The position numbers and the translations under genes are program-made. Below are positions 14,958 through 23,021 of a stretch of DNA of 64,000 nucleotides, one piece after another (within the stretch, counting starts at the first letter, position 1; every line of letters starts with the position of its first letter). The notes beneath the pieces are model-generated. The model did not search any database. It saw only the letters and a program-made list of their open reading frames with translations, and was not told the DNA's origin. The DNA is from Saccharibacillus sacchari DSM 19268. Its GTDB lineage: Bacteria; Bacillota; Bacilli; Paenibacillales; Paenibacillaceae. Where the stretch lies: assembly GCF_000585395.1 (NCBI RefSeq), contig NZ_KK073875.1, forward strand, positions 1,798,788 to 1,862,787, given 5' to 3'.

Positions 14958-17357
14958 TTAAGAAGCTCTGCGCGAAGCGGGCAAGATGCCCATTTCGTCC
15001 AGCTTGAGACCCACCTGGCGCGCTGCCGTTTCGGCTTGCGCTTCGTCGGCTTTGAACACTTCGGAAATCGCGCGTCTGAGCGATATTTCGGACAACCCTT
15101 TGATCCCCGCTTCCAGCACCAAGGCCATCAGCGGACTCAGTTTCAGCAGTTTCCCTCCGTTCGCCTGGTAAAGCAGCGGTTGATCGCCGACGAACAGAAC
15201 AAACAGATGGTCCGGTACCCATGCGTCGCCTTCGCTCGGATAGGAAGCGGGCAGTACATGCGTGCAGGTTCGCAGCGACACGCCGATTTCGCGGATATCG
15301 ACATCGCGGAATGCCGCCGTATATTGACGCAGTCCTTTGAGCAATTGCGCGACCTGCATATAGCGGTGCAGCAGTACATGGCGCTTGCGAAGATCGCAGT
15401 ATTGGTTTCGGGTCATGTATTCCGGCAAAAAGGTGCATTTGGAGCAGGTGTCGCGGATTTCGCAGCCGTCGCAGCCGCGCAGCAGTTGTTCGCGCGTGGA
15501 GATTGCCGCCGCTTCGCGCTGCAGCGCGTCATAAGAATCTCCGATTCGGCCGATGGCGGAGCACCCTCCGCAGCCGGAAACTTTGCCGTCGGCTTCCGTG
15601 TACAGGCGCGGAAGCTGCTTGATCGGGCATTGTCCGGCAGCCGACCATCGACAACTGTCCGCGACATACCCTTGCACCTGATAGCCTCGGAGGAATCGGC
15701 CTTCGCGCTCGAAAGCTTCTACGTCTTCCATGAAAGCATCCAGGTCGGCGGGTTGGACAAGCTGCAAAATCTCCAAACCTTGTCCGTTCGCAGTCTCCTT
15801 ATCGGCCGGCTCAGAAGCTTCCCGATAATTCGTCAGTCCGATCTCGACCGGAGATCCGAAATCAAATTCGCTCATCTCCAAACGCATCATTCGGTCATCG
15901 GCACTGAGAATTTCCGCATGAACGTGAGGGACGTACTGCCGCTGCCGCTCTAGTTCATGATCGATAGGCCCGTACCATTCCCGAGACTGCTTGACGACTC
16001 CCTCCATATCGATATATTTTTCTTCCTTTTCCGATTTGCAAACTGAGTTTTTATTTAGAATGAAGGCGCTGTTGACTCCCATCAACTGATCCGGCTCCAA
16101 CCCTGCAAGACCTGCCGCATGCTCCTCGGACACTCCGACGTGCTTCACTCCGCTTCCGAGTGCTTGCGGCGGATATTGACCCGTTTTGAAGGCCAGATAA
16201 CCGTTCAGCAAAGCCGGATCGCTGCCGCCCGTCGAAGCCGATAACAGGTCTGCCATTTCGGCATGGAGCTCCGTTCGTCCCGGACCTTTCACGCGAACGT
16301 TCAAGTCTCCCTGCCCGATCAAACCGGCAGTCAACCAATCCCGGAGCGCAGACGCCGTTTCCTGTTCGGGCGAGACCGTTTTTTCGTCCAGTGTTATTCT
16401 AAGCTTTGCACCGGCCTTGCCTTTTTTCCAATCGGCCAGTCGATTTCTCACCTCGGACGAACGGAGAGAGCCGGAATCCGTTACCACGAGTTCAAGCGTC
16501 GCAAGGCTCAGGGCTTCCAACCGTTCAGGCTCGATCCAACCCAACTGCTCGGGACTCAAAGCAATCTCGAATCCCGCCCCGGTTGCATGCTGCTCCAAAA
16601 CGCCAAGCCCTTGAAGAAGTCGTTGCGGCGACGGCTCAAGCTCAAAGCCTTCCACGACCATTGGCGAGTAGGCTCCGCAGTTCGCTTCTTGCTGAAGCTC
16701 TTGGGCGAATCGGCTTGCGGAATGCCGTCGCAGTCCGTTGCTTTGCGAAGTTTCGCCTTGAAGATCGGCCCAACGAACCGTACATCCCGAACCTTTGGCC
16801 GCATCCGGCGAACTTAAACGATCCAGCAGGCACATGTCTGGTTCGATTCCGGCTTGCGGATCCGAAAAGGCTTCTTGGTGCGTGTCTTCGAAATCAACTT
16901 CGCCTGCAAGCTTTAAGCCCGGTTCGCTTCGCCAGCTTTCTTTGTCCGATTCGGACAATCTCCATAGCCGGCTTTCGGGCTCGGCCAGAACAAAAGCATC
17001 CGCGCCCGCATCCGCCGGGTCCGTATCCCGAAGCGTTCCGACCCACTCTCCGAACCAGACGATTCGGATATCGGGGTCCAATCGTTTCAGCGTTCTGCAT
17101 AACCCCCGGCAAAGCGAGTAGGTCTGCGGTTCGACTTCGAAGGCGACAACGGCGCTTCCGAACGATTCGATCTCTTCGGCGCAATCCTGAAGCGTTCCCA
17201 AGCTTGCTTCGATGTACTGCGCGGCGTTGCCGCCCCGGCTTTTGAAATGCGCTCTTATGTATCTGCAGTTCAGGCTGTCACCGGCTGTGTACAGTCTGGA
17301 CGACTGGGCTTTAAAATGAATAAGCGTAATGCCTTCTCCGTAAGTGAATCCGTACAA
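14958..17357 (-). CDS. SPASM-type Cys-rich maturase-like protein with PqqD-like tail, no radical-SAM CxxxCxxC
   Basis: A 799-residue protein of mosaic build. An N-terminal region (GSAVVAFEVEPQTYSLCRGL...DIRIVWFGEW) looks like a degenerate B12-binding domain. A middle region has helix patterns of radical-SAM proteins but no CxxxCxxC. A cysteine cluster follows (CRWSAAGQC, GCGGC, GCDGCEIRDTCSKC, YC) as in SPASM domains. The last 90 residues resemble PqqD (LLYQANGGKLLKLSPLMALV). TTG 17357 is preferred: AAGGAGG lies 8 nt upstream, whereas ATG 17474 falls inside the -10 box of promoter P3. As the first gene of the operon it may act as a leader-binding scaffold or Fe-S protein rather than a radical enzyme. 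Confidence 0.65.
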   Translation of the reverse strand: MYGFTYGEGITLIHFKAQSSRLYTAGDSLNCRYIRAHFKSRGGNAAQYIEASLGTLQDCAEEIESFGSAVVAFEVEPQTYSLCRGLCRTLKRLDPDIRIVWFGEWVGTLRDTDPADAGADAFVLAEPESRLWRLSESDKESWRSEPGLKLAGEVDFEDTHQEAFSDPQAGIEPDMCLLDRLSSPDAAKGSGCTVRWADLQGETSQSNGLRRHSASRFAQELQQEANCGAYSPMVVEGFELEPSPQRLLQGLGVLEQHATGAGFEIALSPEQLGWIEPERLEALSLATLELVVTDSGSLRSSEVRNRLADWKKGKAGAKLRITLDEKTVSPEQETASALRDWLTAGLIGQGDLNVRVKGPGRTELHAEMADLLSASTGGSDPALLNGYLAFKTGQYPPQALGSGVKHVGVSEEHAAGLAGLEPDQLMGVNSAFILNKNSVCKSEKEEKYIDMEGVVKQSREWYGPIDHELERQRQYVPHVHAEILSADDRMMRLEMSEFDFGSPVEIGLTNYREASEPADKETANGQGLEILQLVQPADLDAFMEDVEAFEREGRFLRGYQVQGYVADSCRWSAAGQCPIKQLPRLYTEADGKVSGCGGCSAIGRIGDSYDALQREAAAISTREQLLRGCDGCEIRDTCSKCTFLPEYMTRNQYCDLRKRHVLLHRYMQVAQLLKGLRQYTAAFRDVDIREIGVSLRTCTHVLPASYPSEGDAWVPDHLFVLFVGDQPLLYQANGGKLLKLSPLMALVLEAGIKGLSEISLRRAISEVFKADEAQAETAARQVGLKLDEMGILPASRRAS

Positions 17358-17469
17358 TTGCTTCGCCTCCTTAACCATCGGCTGTGATTCGTCCTCACCT
17401 GAGCGCTGCGGCTTGCTCGGCGGCGTTCCGTTTCGGTGCGGCGTGTCTGTGTTCCTTTTGCTTGATTTC

Positions 17470-17577
17470 ATCATAAACCAGTTTCAAAAGGATTTCACCG
17501 AAAAGAATGTAAGGTTTTCCCACAAATGCTTTGCGCTGTATTCAGCCTATATTTGCGGTTTTTGCGCGGCTCCGCAA
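17470..17577 (-). promoter_or_regulatory. Candidate ComA-activated promoter P3 of the RiPP operon
   Basis: Minus strand: -10 TATGAT (17470-17475) followed by GAAATCAAGC as in P1 and P2, with TTGTGGGAAAA starting exactly 50 nt upstream (17525). Further upstream is a 16-bp TTGCGG-AGCC-GCGCAA palindrome (17562-17577), the 4-nt spacing of Bacillus ComA boxes, then AAA and a third element CCGCAA (17553-17558). This tripartite arrangement resembles the described ComA site with two inverted and one direct element. It precedes the whole 17357-5993 operon. Confidence 0.65.
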
Positions 17578-17660
17578 GTTGCGCGTCGCGTGCGGAATCG
17601 CGGTCAGAGCGAAGAGGCGAACCTCAACTCGATGCGGGGATGCGGATAGAAGTTCAAAGC

Positions 17661-17689
17661 AAAAAGACGACCGTAGATGCGGTCGTCTT
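17661..17689 (-). terminator. Terminator of the second exporter/M50 operon
   Basis: On the minus strand AAGACGACCG-CATCTA-CGGTCGTCTT is followed by TTT. It separates the 17711-21066 operon from promoter P3. Confidence 0.8.
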
Positions 17690-17710
17690 CAAACTGTCGT
17701 TAAGTCTGAC

Positions 17711-18829
17711 TCATGCTTGCGCCATTCGGCGCTCTTCCTGCGCAATCAACGCCCCGTAAGAAGCCAGATCGCTGCCCATGGCACGAACCGACTGCACATA
17801 CTCGCGGGCGGAATTTTCAGTTCCTTCTATAAAAGCGCGGGCTTTGAGCAGCAGCGGCGACGGCTTGGCCGAGCGGCCGCCGATCTCTTCATATAATTGC
17901 TCGGCTTCTTCCCGCAGACCGTCCTCGCATAAACGCACGACCTCTTCCGCCAGTACCATGACCAGCGTATCGCGTCTCGGTTTGGAGAGTTTGGCGGGAA
18001 TCGCCGCAGACCAGGCGGCCTTTGTTTCTTCGATCAACCGCCTAACGGCAGGTTGGCGCGCGGTCTCTCCGTCCATCAGCTTGACGTAATAGACCAGGAA
18101 CAGGTCATGAGCCTCTCGTCCTTTTGCAGGCGCGGAGGCGGCCGCAAGCTCCTGCAAATAGAGCTTGCTCGCCGCATTTAAAAACTTCAGCTTCTGCTCG
18201 TCCATTCGCCGATCTTGAACCAGCATCGTCCACCCGCTGACCAATGCGTAGTTGCGACGGCCGAGCAGGATCGCGTTAACCCCGTCGCTGCACAAGGTGG
18301 CAAGTCCGATCCCGACAGATAGCAGCGCGTAAATGCCGACGATGCTCCACGGGCTTGCGGCAAATCCGTAAGCGATCAGGCCCGTAATCAGGCTGAATGC
18401 GGGTCCGGCCGCATTGACGATCCGCTGCGCCCGGATAGCCCGGGCAAAAGAAGCTTCGTCGCGATAAGCTTGCATATCCGTCTGCATGGCGCCGAAGAAA
18501 TAACGATTGCGGAACGTGAATCGGATACGCCGTTCGGGGAATAGGCAGATCAAAGGTCCCCAATATAACCGGGTCACGCGGCTGCGGACCGCAATCGCGC
18601 CAAGGATATGCCCGAGCTCATGAATCAGAATCGCGATCAGCGCGATCGCGGCGGCGCCGAGGATCACCGCTGCCGGATTCCAGCCGCCGAAGGCCTGCCG
18701 GGTCGCGGATTCCAAGACAATCCTTTCTTGAATCCCGTCCCGGCTTAGCCGAACGGCGACGGTGGCCACAAACGCGCCGGCGCAAGCTCCGATCAACAAC
18801 GGAAACACTTTTCTGAACATAAGCCGCAC
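17711..18829 (-). CDS. M50 family site-2-type metalloprotease, second copy in the cluster
   Basis: A 372-residue protein with an N-terminal membrane segment, a second one carrying HELGHILGAI (about 67), WGPLICLFP, and further membrane spans to about 190. A soluble C-terminal half of helical character follows. The HExxH zinc motif and its membrane position indicate an M50 protease. It differs from the operon's PqqD-M50 protein in lacking a leader-binding domain and in having the soluble tail. It lies 45 nt downstream of the exporter permease and is probably co-transcribed with it. It could process peptides during export or act in immunity signalling. Confidence 0.8.
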   Translation of the reverse strand: MRLMFRKVFPLLIGACAGAFVATVAVRLSRDGIQERIVLESATRQAFGGWNPAAVILGAAAIALIAILIHELGHILGAIAVRSRVTRLYWGPLICLFPERRIRFTFRNRYFFGAMQTDMQAYRDEASFARAIRAQRIVNAAGPAFSLITGLIAYGFAASPWSIVGIYALLSVGIGLATLCSDGVNAILLGRRNYALVSGWTMLVQDRRMDEQKLKFLNAASKLYLQELAAASAPAKGREAHDLFLVYYVKLMDGETARQPAVRRLIEETKAAWSAAIPAKLSKPRRDTLVMVLAEEVVRLCEDGLREEAEQLYEEIGGRSAKPSPLLLKARAFIEGTENSAREYVQSVRAMGSDLASYGALIAQEERRMAQA

Positions 18830-18874
18830 TCCTTTCCTTCACCTTTATTACCCCTGCTGCATCGTTGCTCTTCG

Positions 18875-20173
18875 TTAAACCGCGTCTTTGGCTTGGCCTT
18901 TGGATGGCACGATCTTGGCACGGGCAGCTTTGTTTCCTGCGGAGCCGAGCATTTTCAGCATCATGCCCACGGAAGGTTTCTGTCCGTAGAGCAGCACGCC
19001 GTTACGGTAAACTTTGCCCGACAGCCAACCGACCAACAGCGTCGATACGGCCAAGATCACGATCGGAAGCACGATTTCCGGCAGCGCCGGTTCGCCTGCG
19101 CCTACTCGGGTTAGCAGAACCATCGGCGTCAAGAACGGAATGTAGGAAGAAACGACAGCCAATGTTCCGTTGGGATTCGCCAAGATCATCAAGGCGACGA
19201 TAAAGCACGCCATCAGCAGCATCGACACCGGCATCATCGCTTGATTCAACTCTTCGCTCCGGCTGACCATCGAACCCGCCGCCGCAAACAACGTCGCATA
19301 GAAGAAATAGCCGAGGATGAACAATGCAGCCGCAACAACCAGAGTTTGGCCGCCCAGAATCGATAGATCGATAGACAAGTTGCCGATCGACAGCGCTTCT
19401 CCCGTTCCGCCGAAGCTCATCAGCAGCACGCCGAAGCCCGCGATAATGGCAAACTGGAGAATTCCCGCTACGCCGACGCCGAACACCTTGCCTGCCAGCA
19501 GTTGACCGGGGCTGACTTTCGTAATGAGAATCTCTTGAATGCGCGAGCCTTTTTCGACCGAGACCGAAGTGGCGACGTTGCCCGCGAACAGATAGATCAT
19601 GAAGAACATCAGGGTAAGCAGCGCATAGACCGGCATGTAAGTCTGGGTGAACGACTTGCCTCCGGCGTTCAACTCGTTCAGTTCCAAGGAAGGCCGGGCC
19701 GTAACCGAAGCCGCCTGCTCTGAAGACAAGCCGAGCGCTTCGACGCGTTCCTCCACGTTCAACCGTTCCACGTAAGCCGATAGATTCGGCGCGAACGGAA
19801 CATCTTCCTGACGGTTCACCGACAACGTGATTTGCGGAGCCGCCGACGCTTCGGCCGCAGGCGCAATCGCGACGATCGCGGACAGTTCTTCATTTTGCAG
19901 CAATTTCGCTTGGTCAGCCTGCTCGCTCTCCGGCACTATTTTCCATTCATATAACGGGGATACGGAAGCTCCCAATCCTTCCGCATCGACCGGCAGCGAG
20001 GTGGTATTGACGACCGCAACCGTTCCTTGCGTCGATGTTCCTCCGCCCGTGAGTCTCGGAATAAGCACGATCGCCGCGATCAGCGCGACAAGCAGCACCG
20101 TCATCCACAAAAACGATTTGGAACGAACCCGTTCCTTGAACGAATAGCCGAATACGATTCCGAATGATCTCAT
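18875..20173 (-). CDS. ABC-2 type exporter permease (NatB-like), copy 2
   Basis: A 432-residue permease. One N-terminal membrane helix is followed by a large extracytoplasmic domain (about 45-170) and then five or six helices from about residue 180 (VYALLTLMFFMIYLFAGNVATS onward). This is the NatB architecture, typically a Na+ or peptide/antibiotic exporter. Its start overlaps the ATPase stop as ATGA. It is a close paralogue of the truncated permease at window position 1-215, so the RiPP region is bracketed by two related exporters. Export of, or self-protection against, the precursor-derived peptides is inferred from position. Confidence 0.88.
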   Translation of the reverse strand: MRSFGIVFGYSFKERVRSKSFLWMTVLLVALIAAIVLIPRLTGGGTSTQGTVAVVNTTSLPVDAEGLGASVSPLYEWKIVPESEQADQAKLLQNEELSAIVAIAPAAEASAAPQITLSVNRQEDVPFAPNLSAYVERLNVEERVEALGLSSEQAASVTARPSLELNELNAGGKSFTQTYMPVYALLTLMFFMIYLFAGNVATSVSVEKGSRIQEILITKVSPGQLLAGKVFGVGVAGILQFAIIAGFGVLLMSFGGTGEALSIGNLSIDLSILGGQTLVVAAALFILGYFFYATLFAAAGSMVSRSEELNQAMMPVSMLLMACFIVALMILANPNGTLAVVSSYIPFLTPMVLLTRVGAGEPALPEIVLPIVILAVSTLLVGWLSGKVYRNGVLLYGQKPSVGMMLKMLGSAGNKAARAKIVPSKGQAKDAV

Positions 20174-21066
20174 ACCGCTTCCCCTACCTTTTCAATAAAG
20201 ATTTCATGCAGCGACGGTTCTTTCAGTTCGAACTTGAGCATCGGCACGCCGGCTTGACCGAGTTCGCGCATCAGTTCGTGTGCCTGCGCTTCGTTGTTCA
20301 CCTTGAGCGTCCATTCCTGCGCGTCCCGGCGAATGTCGGTCAGGCCGCGCGTTTCCAGAAACGGCATTAGATCCGCTTCGCTGCGCAGGATCAGATTGCT
20401 GCGTCCGTACGAGCGCTTGATCTCGGACAGGCGTCCGTCGATCTGCACCCGGCCCCTTTTCAAAATGCAAATCTGTTCGCAGAACTGCTCGACCTGCATC
20501 ATCTGGTGGCTGGAGAAGACCAACGCTTTGCCTTTCGCGATCTGTTCTTTCACCACCGAAGCGAGCATGTCCGCATTGACCGGATCAAGTCCGCTGAACG
20601 GCTCGTCCAGAATGACCAACTCGGGATCGTGGATCAGCGCCGAGATAATCTGCACCTTCTGCTGATTGCCCTTCGACAGCTGCTCGACGCGCTTGTGTTC
20701 GTGCTCCGCGATGCCGAGACGCTCCAGCCAACTTTTCAAAACGCTTTGCGCCGCGGTTTTCTTCATCCCTTCCAGCCGCGCCAGATAGATCAACTGCTCG
20801 CTCACCGTCTCTTTCGGATACAATCCTCGCTCCTCCGGCAGATAACCGACGCTCGGACGATTGCTAAGAAAAGGTTTGCCGTTCCACAGCACCTCGCCGT
20901 GTTCATGTTCCAACAATCCCAGCACAGACCGGATCGTCGTCGTTTTCCCCGCTCCGTTCCCGCCCAGCAGCCCGAAAGCTTCGCCGGATCTGACCGTCAG
21001 CGATATATCGTCCACGACTTTCACCTCGCCGTATTGTTTGCCCAAATGCCTGATTTCCAATGTCAT
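20170..21066 (-). CDS. ABC exporter ATPase (NatA-like), copy 2
   Basis: 298 residues with GGNGAGKTTT, LSKGNQQKVQ and LVILDEPFSGLDP; nearly every block is shared with the ATPase at 212-1108. It starts with ATG 21066 behind AAAGGGGAG. The two copies have clearly diverged at the DNA level, so this is an old duplication. This copy is transcribed from a consensus sigma-A promoter with a GntR-like operator rather than a ComA-type promoter, suggesting different induction of the two exporters. Confidence 0.92.
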   Translation of the reverse strand: MTLEIRHLGKQYGEVKVVDDISLTVRSGEAFGLLGGNGAGKTTTIRSVLGLLEHEHGEVLWNGKPFLSNRPSVGYLPEERGLYPKETVSEQLIYLARLEGMKKTAAQSVLKSWLERLGIAEHEHKRVEQLSKGNQQKVQIISALIHDPELVILDEPFSGLDPVNADMLASVVKEQIAKGKALVFSSHQMMQVEQFCEQICILKRGRVQIDGRLSEIKRSYGRSNLILRSEADLMPFLETRGLTDIRRDAQEWTLKVNNEAQAHELMRELGQAGVPMLKFELKEPSLHEIFIEKVGEAV

Positions 21067-21156
21067 CCCGTTCTCCCCTTTCGAGTGGTGCGCGTCTGCG
21101 CGATGTATAAATTCGAGTGAAACGCATAATCAAATTCAGGTGTATATAGAGTGATT

Positions 21157-21207
21157 AGTGTGTATGTCTATATGCACACTATATTTGCAGAAGGGTGATT
21201 TTGTCAA
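21157..21207 (-). promoter_or_regulatory. Sigma-A promoter with YtrA/GntR-like palindromic operator
   Basis: On the minus strand TTGACA (21202-21207), an 18-nt spacer and TATAGT (21178-21183) form a strong promoter. Overlapping the -10 and start is a 24-bp imperfect palindrome with AGTGTG...CACACT ends (21157-21180). GntR proteins of the YtrA type repress ABC exporter operons through AGTGTA-like palindromes. No GntR gene is in this window. The leader to ATG 21066 is about 110 nt. Confidence 0.6.
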
Positions 21208-21338
21208 CGGTTTGGATAAAAAAAGAGGATCGGATCAGAAAAATACGTAAGCAAAAAAGTAGAATAAACCGCGCGGTTGCAGCATTTTCAAGGGTAACAA
21301 AATAGTTCGGAATTTTTGGGGGTCCAGGGTTCGAGCTG

Positions 21339-21377
21339 TGTATAGGTGTGCTTACGAGTGTGTATAGAGGTGTGCTC
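21339..21377. repeat. Direct repeat GTGTATAG(AG)GTGTGCT
   Basis: Two copies, 15 bp (21339-21353) and 17 bp (21361-21377), share GTGTATAG and GTGTGCT. The GTGTAT core recurs in the operator at 21157-21180, so these may be extra binding sites for the same regulator. The rest of the 21070-21400 gap holds no gene that I see. Confidence 0.45.
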
Positions 21378-21403
21378 ATTGAGCTTAAAAAAGACAAACA
21401 GCA

Positions 21404-21431
21404 AAAAAGCGTGCCGCAGCAGGCACGCTTC
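21404..21431 (-). terminator. Terminator of the two-component operon
   Basis: Minus-strand AAGCGTGCC-TGCTGC-GGCACGCTT followed by TTTT, about 95 nt past the histidine kinase stop. Confidence 0.8.
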
Positions 21432-21524
21432 GGAATGGTACTTTTCAGAAACTCATGGAGACCCTATCGATCCCATCCTGTCCCCTGCATCCCCGTGTAC
21501 ATAAATTTGAACCAAATTACCGAG

Positions 21525-23021
21525 TTAAGGATAAATGGCGATCACGGTTCCGTCGGGGCTGCCGTGGATGCTCCAGCTCATATTCATTTCGCGGATCATG
21601 AGGTCTACGATGGACAGGCCGATGCCGGCTCCGGCAGAAGGACTGCGCCGAGTCTCCGGCTTTACGGAGTCGGATTCCCCGGACGCATCAGGCGCGGCGG
21701 AGAGATTGCCGAGCGAAGGAAGACCCGGGCCTTTGTCGCGGATCAGCAGCGGACGAACTCCGCGGTCGTCGGCTTCGCCGAGCGACAGGCCGATGTATCG
21801 TCCTTCTTTCGCATGGCGGACGGCGTTTTGGAACAGATTGTCGAGGATGCGGACGAACCATTCGCGGTCGACGTTCCAGAGCAGCGCTTCGTCGGGCAGG
21901 TCGGCGTCGACTTCCATGCCTTCTTTTTCGAATACCGGATACCATTGCGCGGCGGCGGTTCGAACGATGCGCAGAATGTCGGTTTCCTCCAAGCGCATCG
22001 GATAACGTCCTGCGGCGATCAACGTGTAGGACAGCAGATTATCGATCAGTCCGCCGAGGTCGTCCAGTTTGCGCGACATCAGCCGCAGCGATTCTTGGCC
22101 GCGTTCGCCCAAAGGTTCGCTTTCCAGCGAATAGGCGTGGCTGCGAATAACCGTCAGCGGCGTTCGAAGATCATGCGACAGATTGGCGATCAGCTTTTTG
22201 CGCAGTTCTTCCTCTTCCCGCTCGCGTTCGCGGCTGTCGCGCAGTTTATGCACCATGGCGTTGAACGTGTCTTCCAACGCCGCCACTTCGTCTCGATGCT
22301 TGCCCGGGCCCACCGGTAAAGGAAGACCGGCTTCGTCGTAGGCGGTCATGGCCTCCTGCAAACGAATCAGCCGTTTGCGAATCCGGTAGAAGAACGCCCA
22401 GGACATGAAGGCGAACAATACGAACAACAGCAGGAACAAGGATACCGCTACGATTTGCGGGAATCTGTCGTTTTGGTCAGGCACGTTCGTATCCATATGC
22501 TCGCGCAAGATCTCGGCAACCAAGAAGCCCTGCCGGGCATCCCGCATCCGGTCTTCTCCTTCTCCGATAAACGCGACGACGGAAAAACTGCGGGAATTGT
22601 AGGCGGTTGCTCGCTTCATATACTCGGCCGTCCAGCCGGGCGTCCATACGTCAGGAATTCCCGATTGCTGCGGATCTTCCAGGATCGTGCGGCCTTCGGC
22701 ATCGACGGCGGCGACCGAGATCAACGGATTTTTGATACGAAAAGCCTCGAGCGACTCCACGATTTCTTCCGCCGAAGCCCCATCCAGCTTAGCCGCCAGT
22801 TGATGCCAGCCCTCCTCCAGGGCCGACAACGAAACATATTGCTGATCGGGTTCGATTTCCTGACGACCCGGCTGCCAAACGAAATAGGTGTAGCCGAGGT
22901 AAATCACCATCACGAAGATCAAAATCATCGGCAGCAGAAAAATGGCAAAACCGATCAGCATCAGATAACGGGCCATTAACGAATGACGAAATTTTTCAGT
23001 CGATCCTTTGCGCCGCTTCAT
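21525..23021 (-). CDS. Membrane sensor histidine kinase
   Basis: A 498-residue kinase. There are two membrane helices (about 18-42 and 180-200) around an extracytoplasmic sensor, then a HAMP-like linker, the H-box ANLSHDLRTPLTVI, N-box LDNLFQNAVRHAKEG, and ATP-binding boxes LIRDKGPGLP and GAGIGLSIV. ATG 23021 overlaps the response regulator stop as ATGA, so the in-frame extension to 23156 is spurious. It lies next to the exporter operon, where BceS-like kinases sometimes sit, but its large sensor loop is unlike BceS. The stimulus is unknown. Confidence 0.9.
   Translation of the reverse strand: MKRRKGSTEKFRHSLMARYLMLIGFAIFLLPMILIFVMVIYLGYTYFVWQPGRQEIEPDQQYVSLSALEEGWHQLAAKLDGASAEEIVESLEAFRIKNPLISVAAVDAEGRTILEDPQQSGIPDVWTPGWTAEYMKRATAYNSRSFSVVAFIGEGEDRMRDARQGFLVAEILREHMDTNVPDQNDRFPQIVAVSLFLLLFVLFAFMSWAFFYRIRKRLIRLQEAMTAYDEAGLPLPVGPGKHRDEVAALEDTFNAMVHKLRDSREREREEEELRKKLIANLSHDLRTPLTVIRSHAYSLESEPLGERGQESLRLMSRKLDDLGGLIDNLLSYTLIAAGRYPMRLEETDILRIVRTAAAQWYPVFEKEGMEVDADLPDEALLWNVDREWFVRILDNLFQNAVRHAKEGRYIGLSLGEADDRGVRPLLIRDKGPGLPSLGNLSAAPDASGESDSVKPETRRSPSAGAGIGLSIVDLMIREMNMSWSIHGSPDGTVIAIYP

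Noticed and set aside
14932..15438. In-frame N-terminal extension of the aminotransferase
   Set aside because: It overlaps the end of the SPASM-type gene and lacks aminotransferase sequence; ATG 14931 begins the recognisable fold.
14958..17357. Calling this gene an active radical-SAM enzyme
   Set aside because: No CxxxCxxC motif is present; only the SPASM-like Cys cluster and PqqD-like tail are visible.
1..21066. Insertion of the RiPP region as a transposon bounded by the paralogous exporters
   Set aside because: The exporter copies are diverged genes in separate operons with different promoters, and I see no transposase or terminal repeats.
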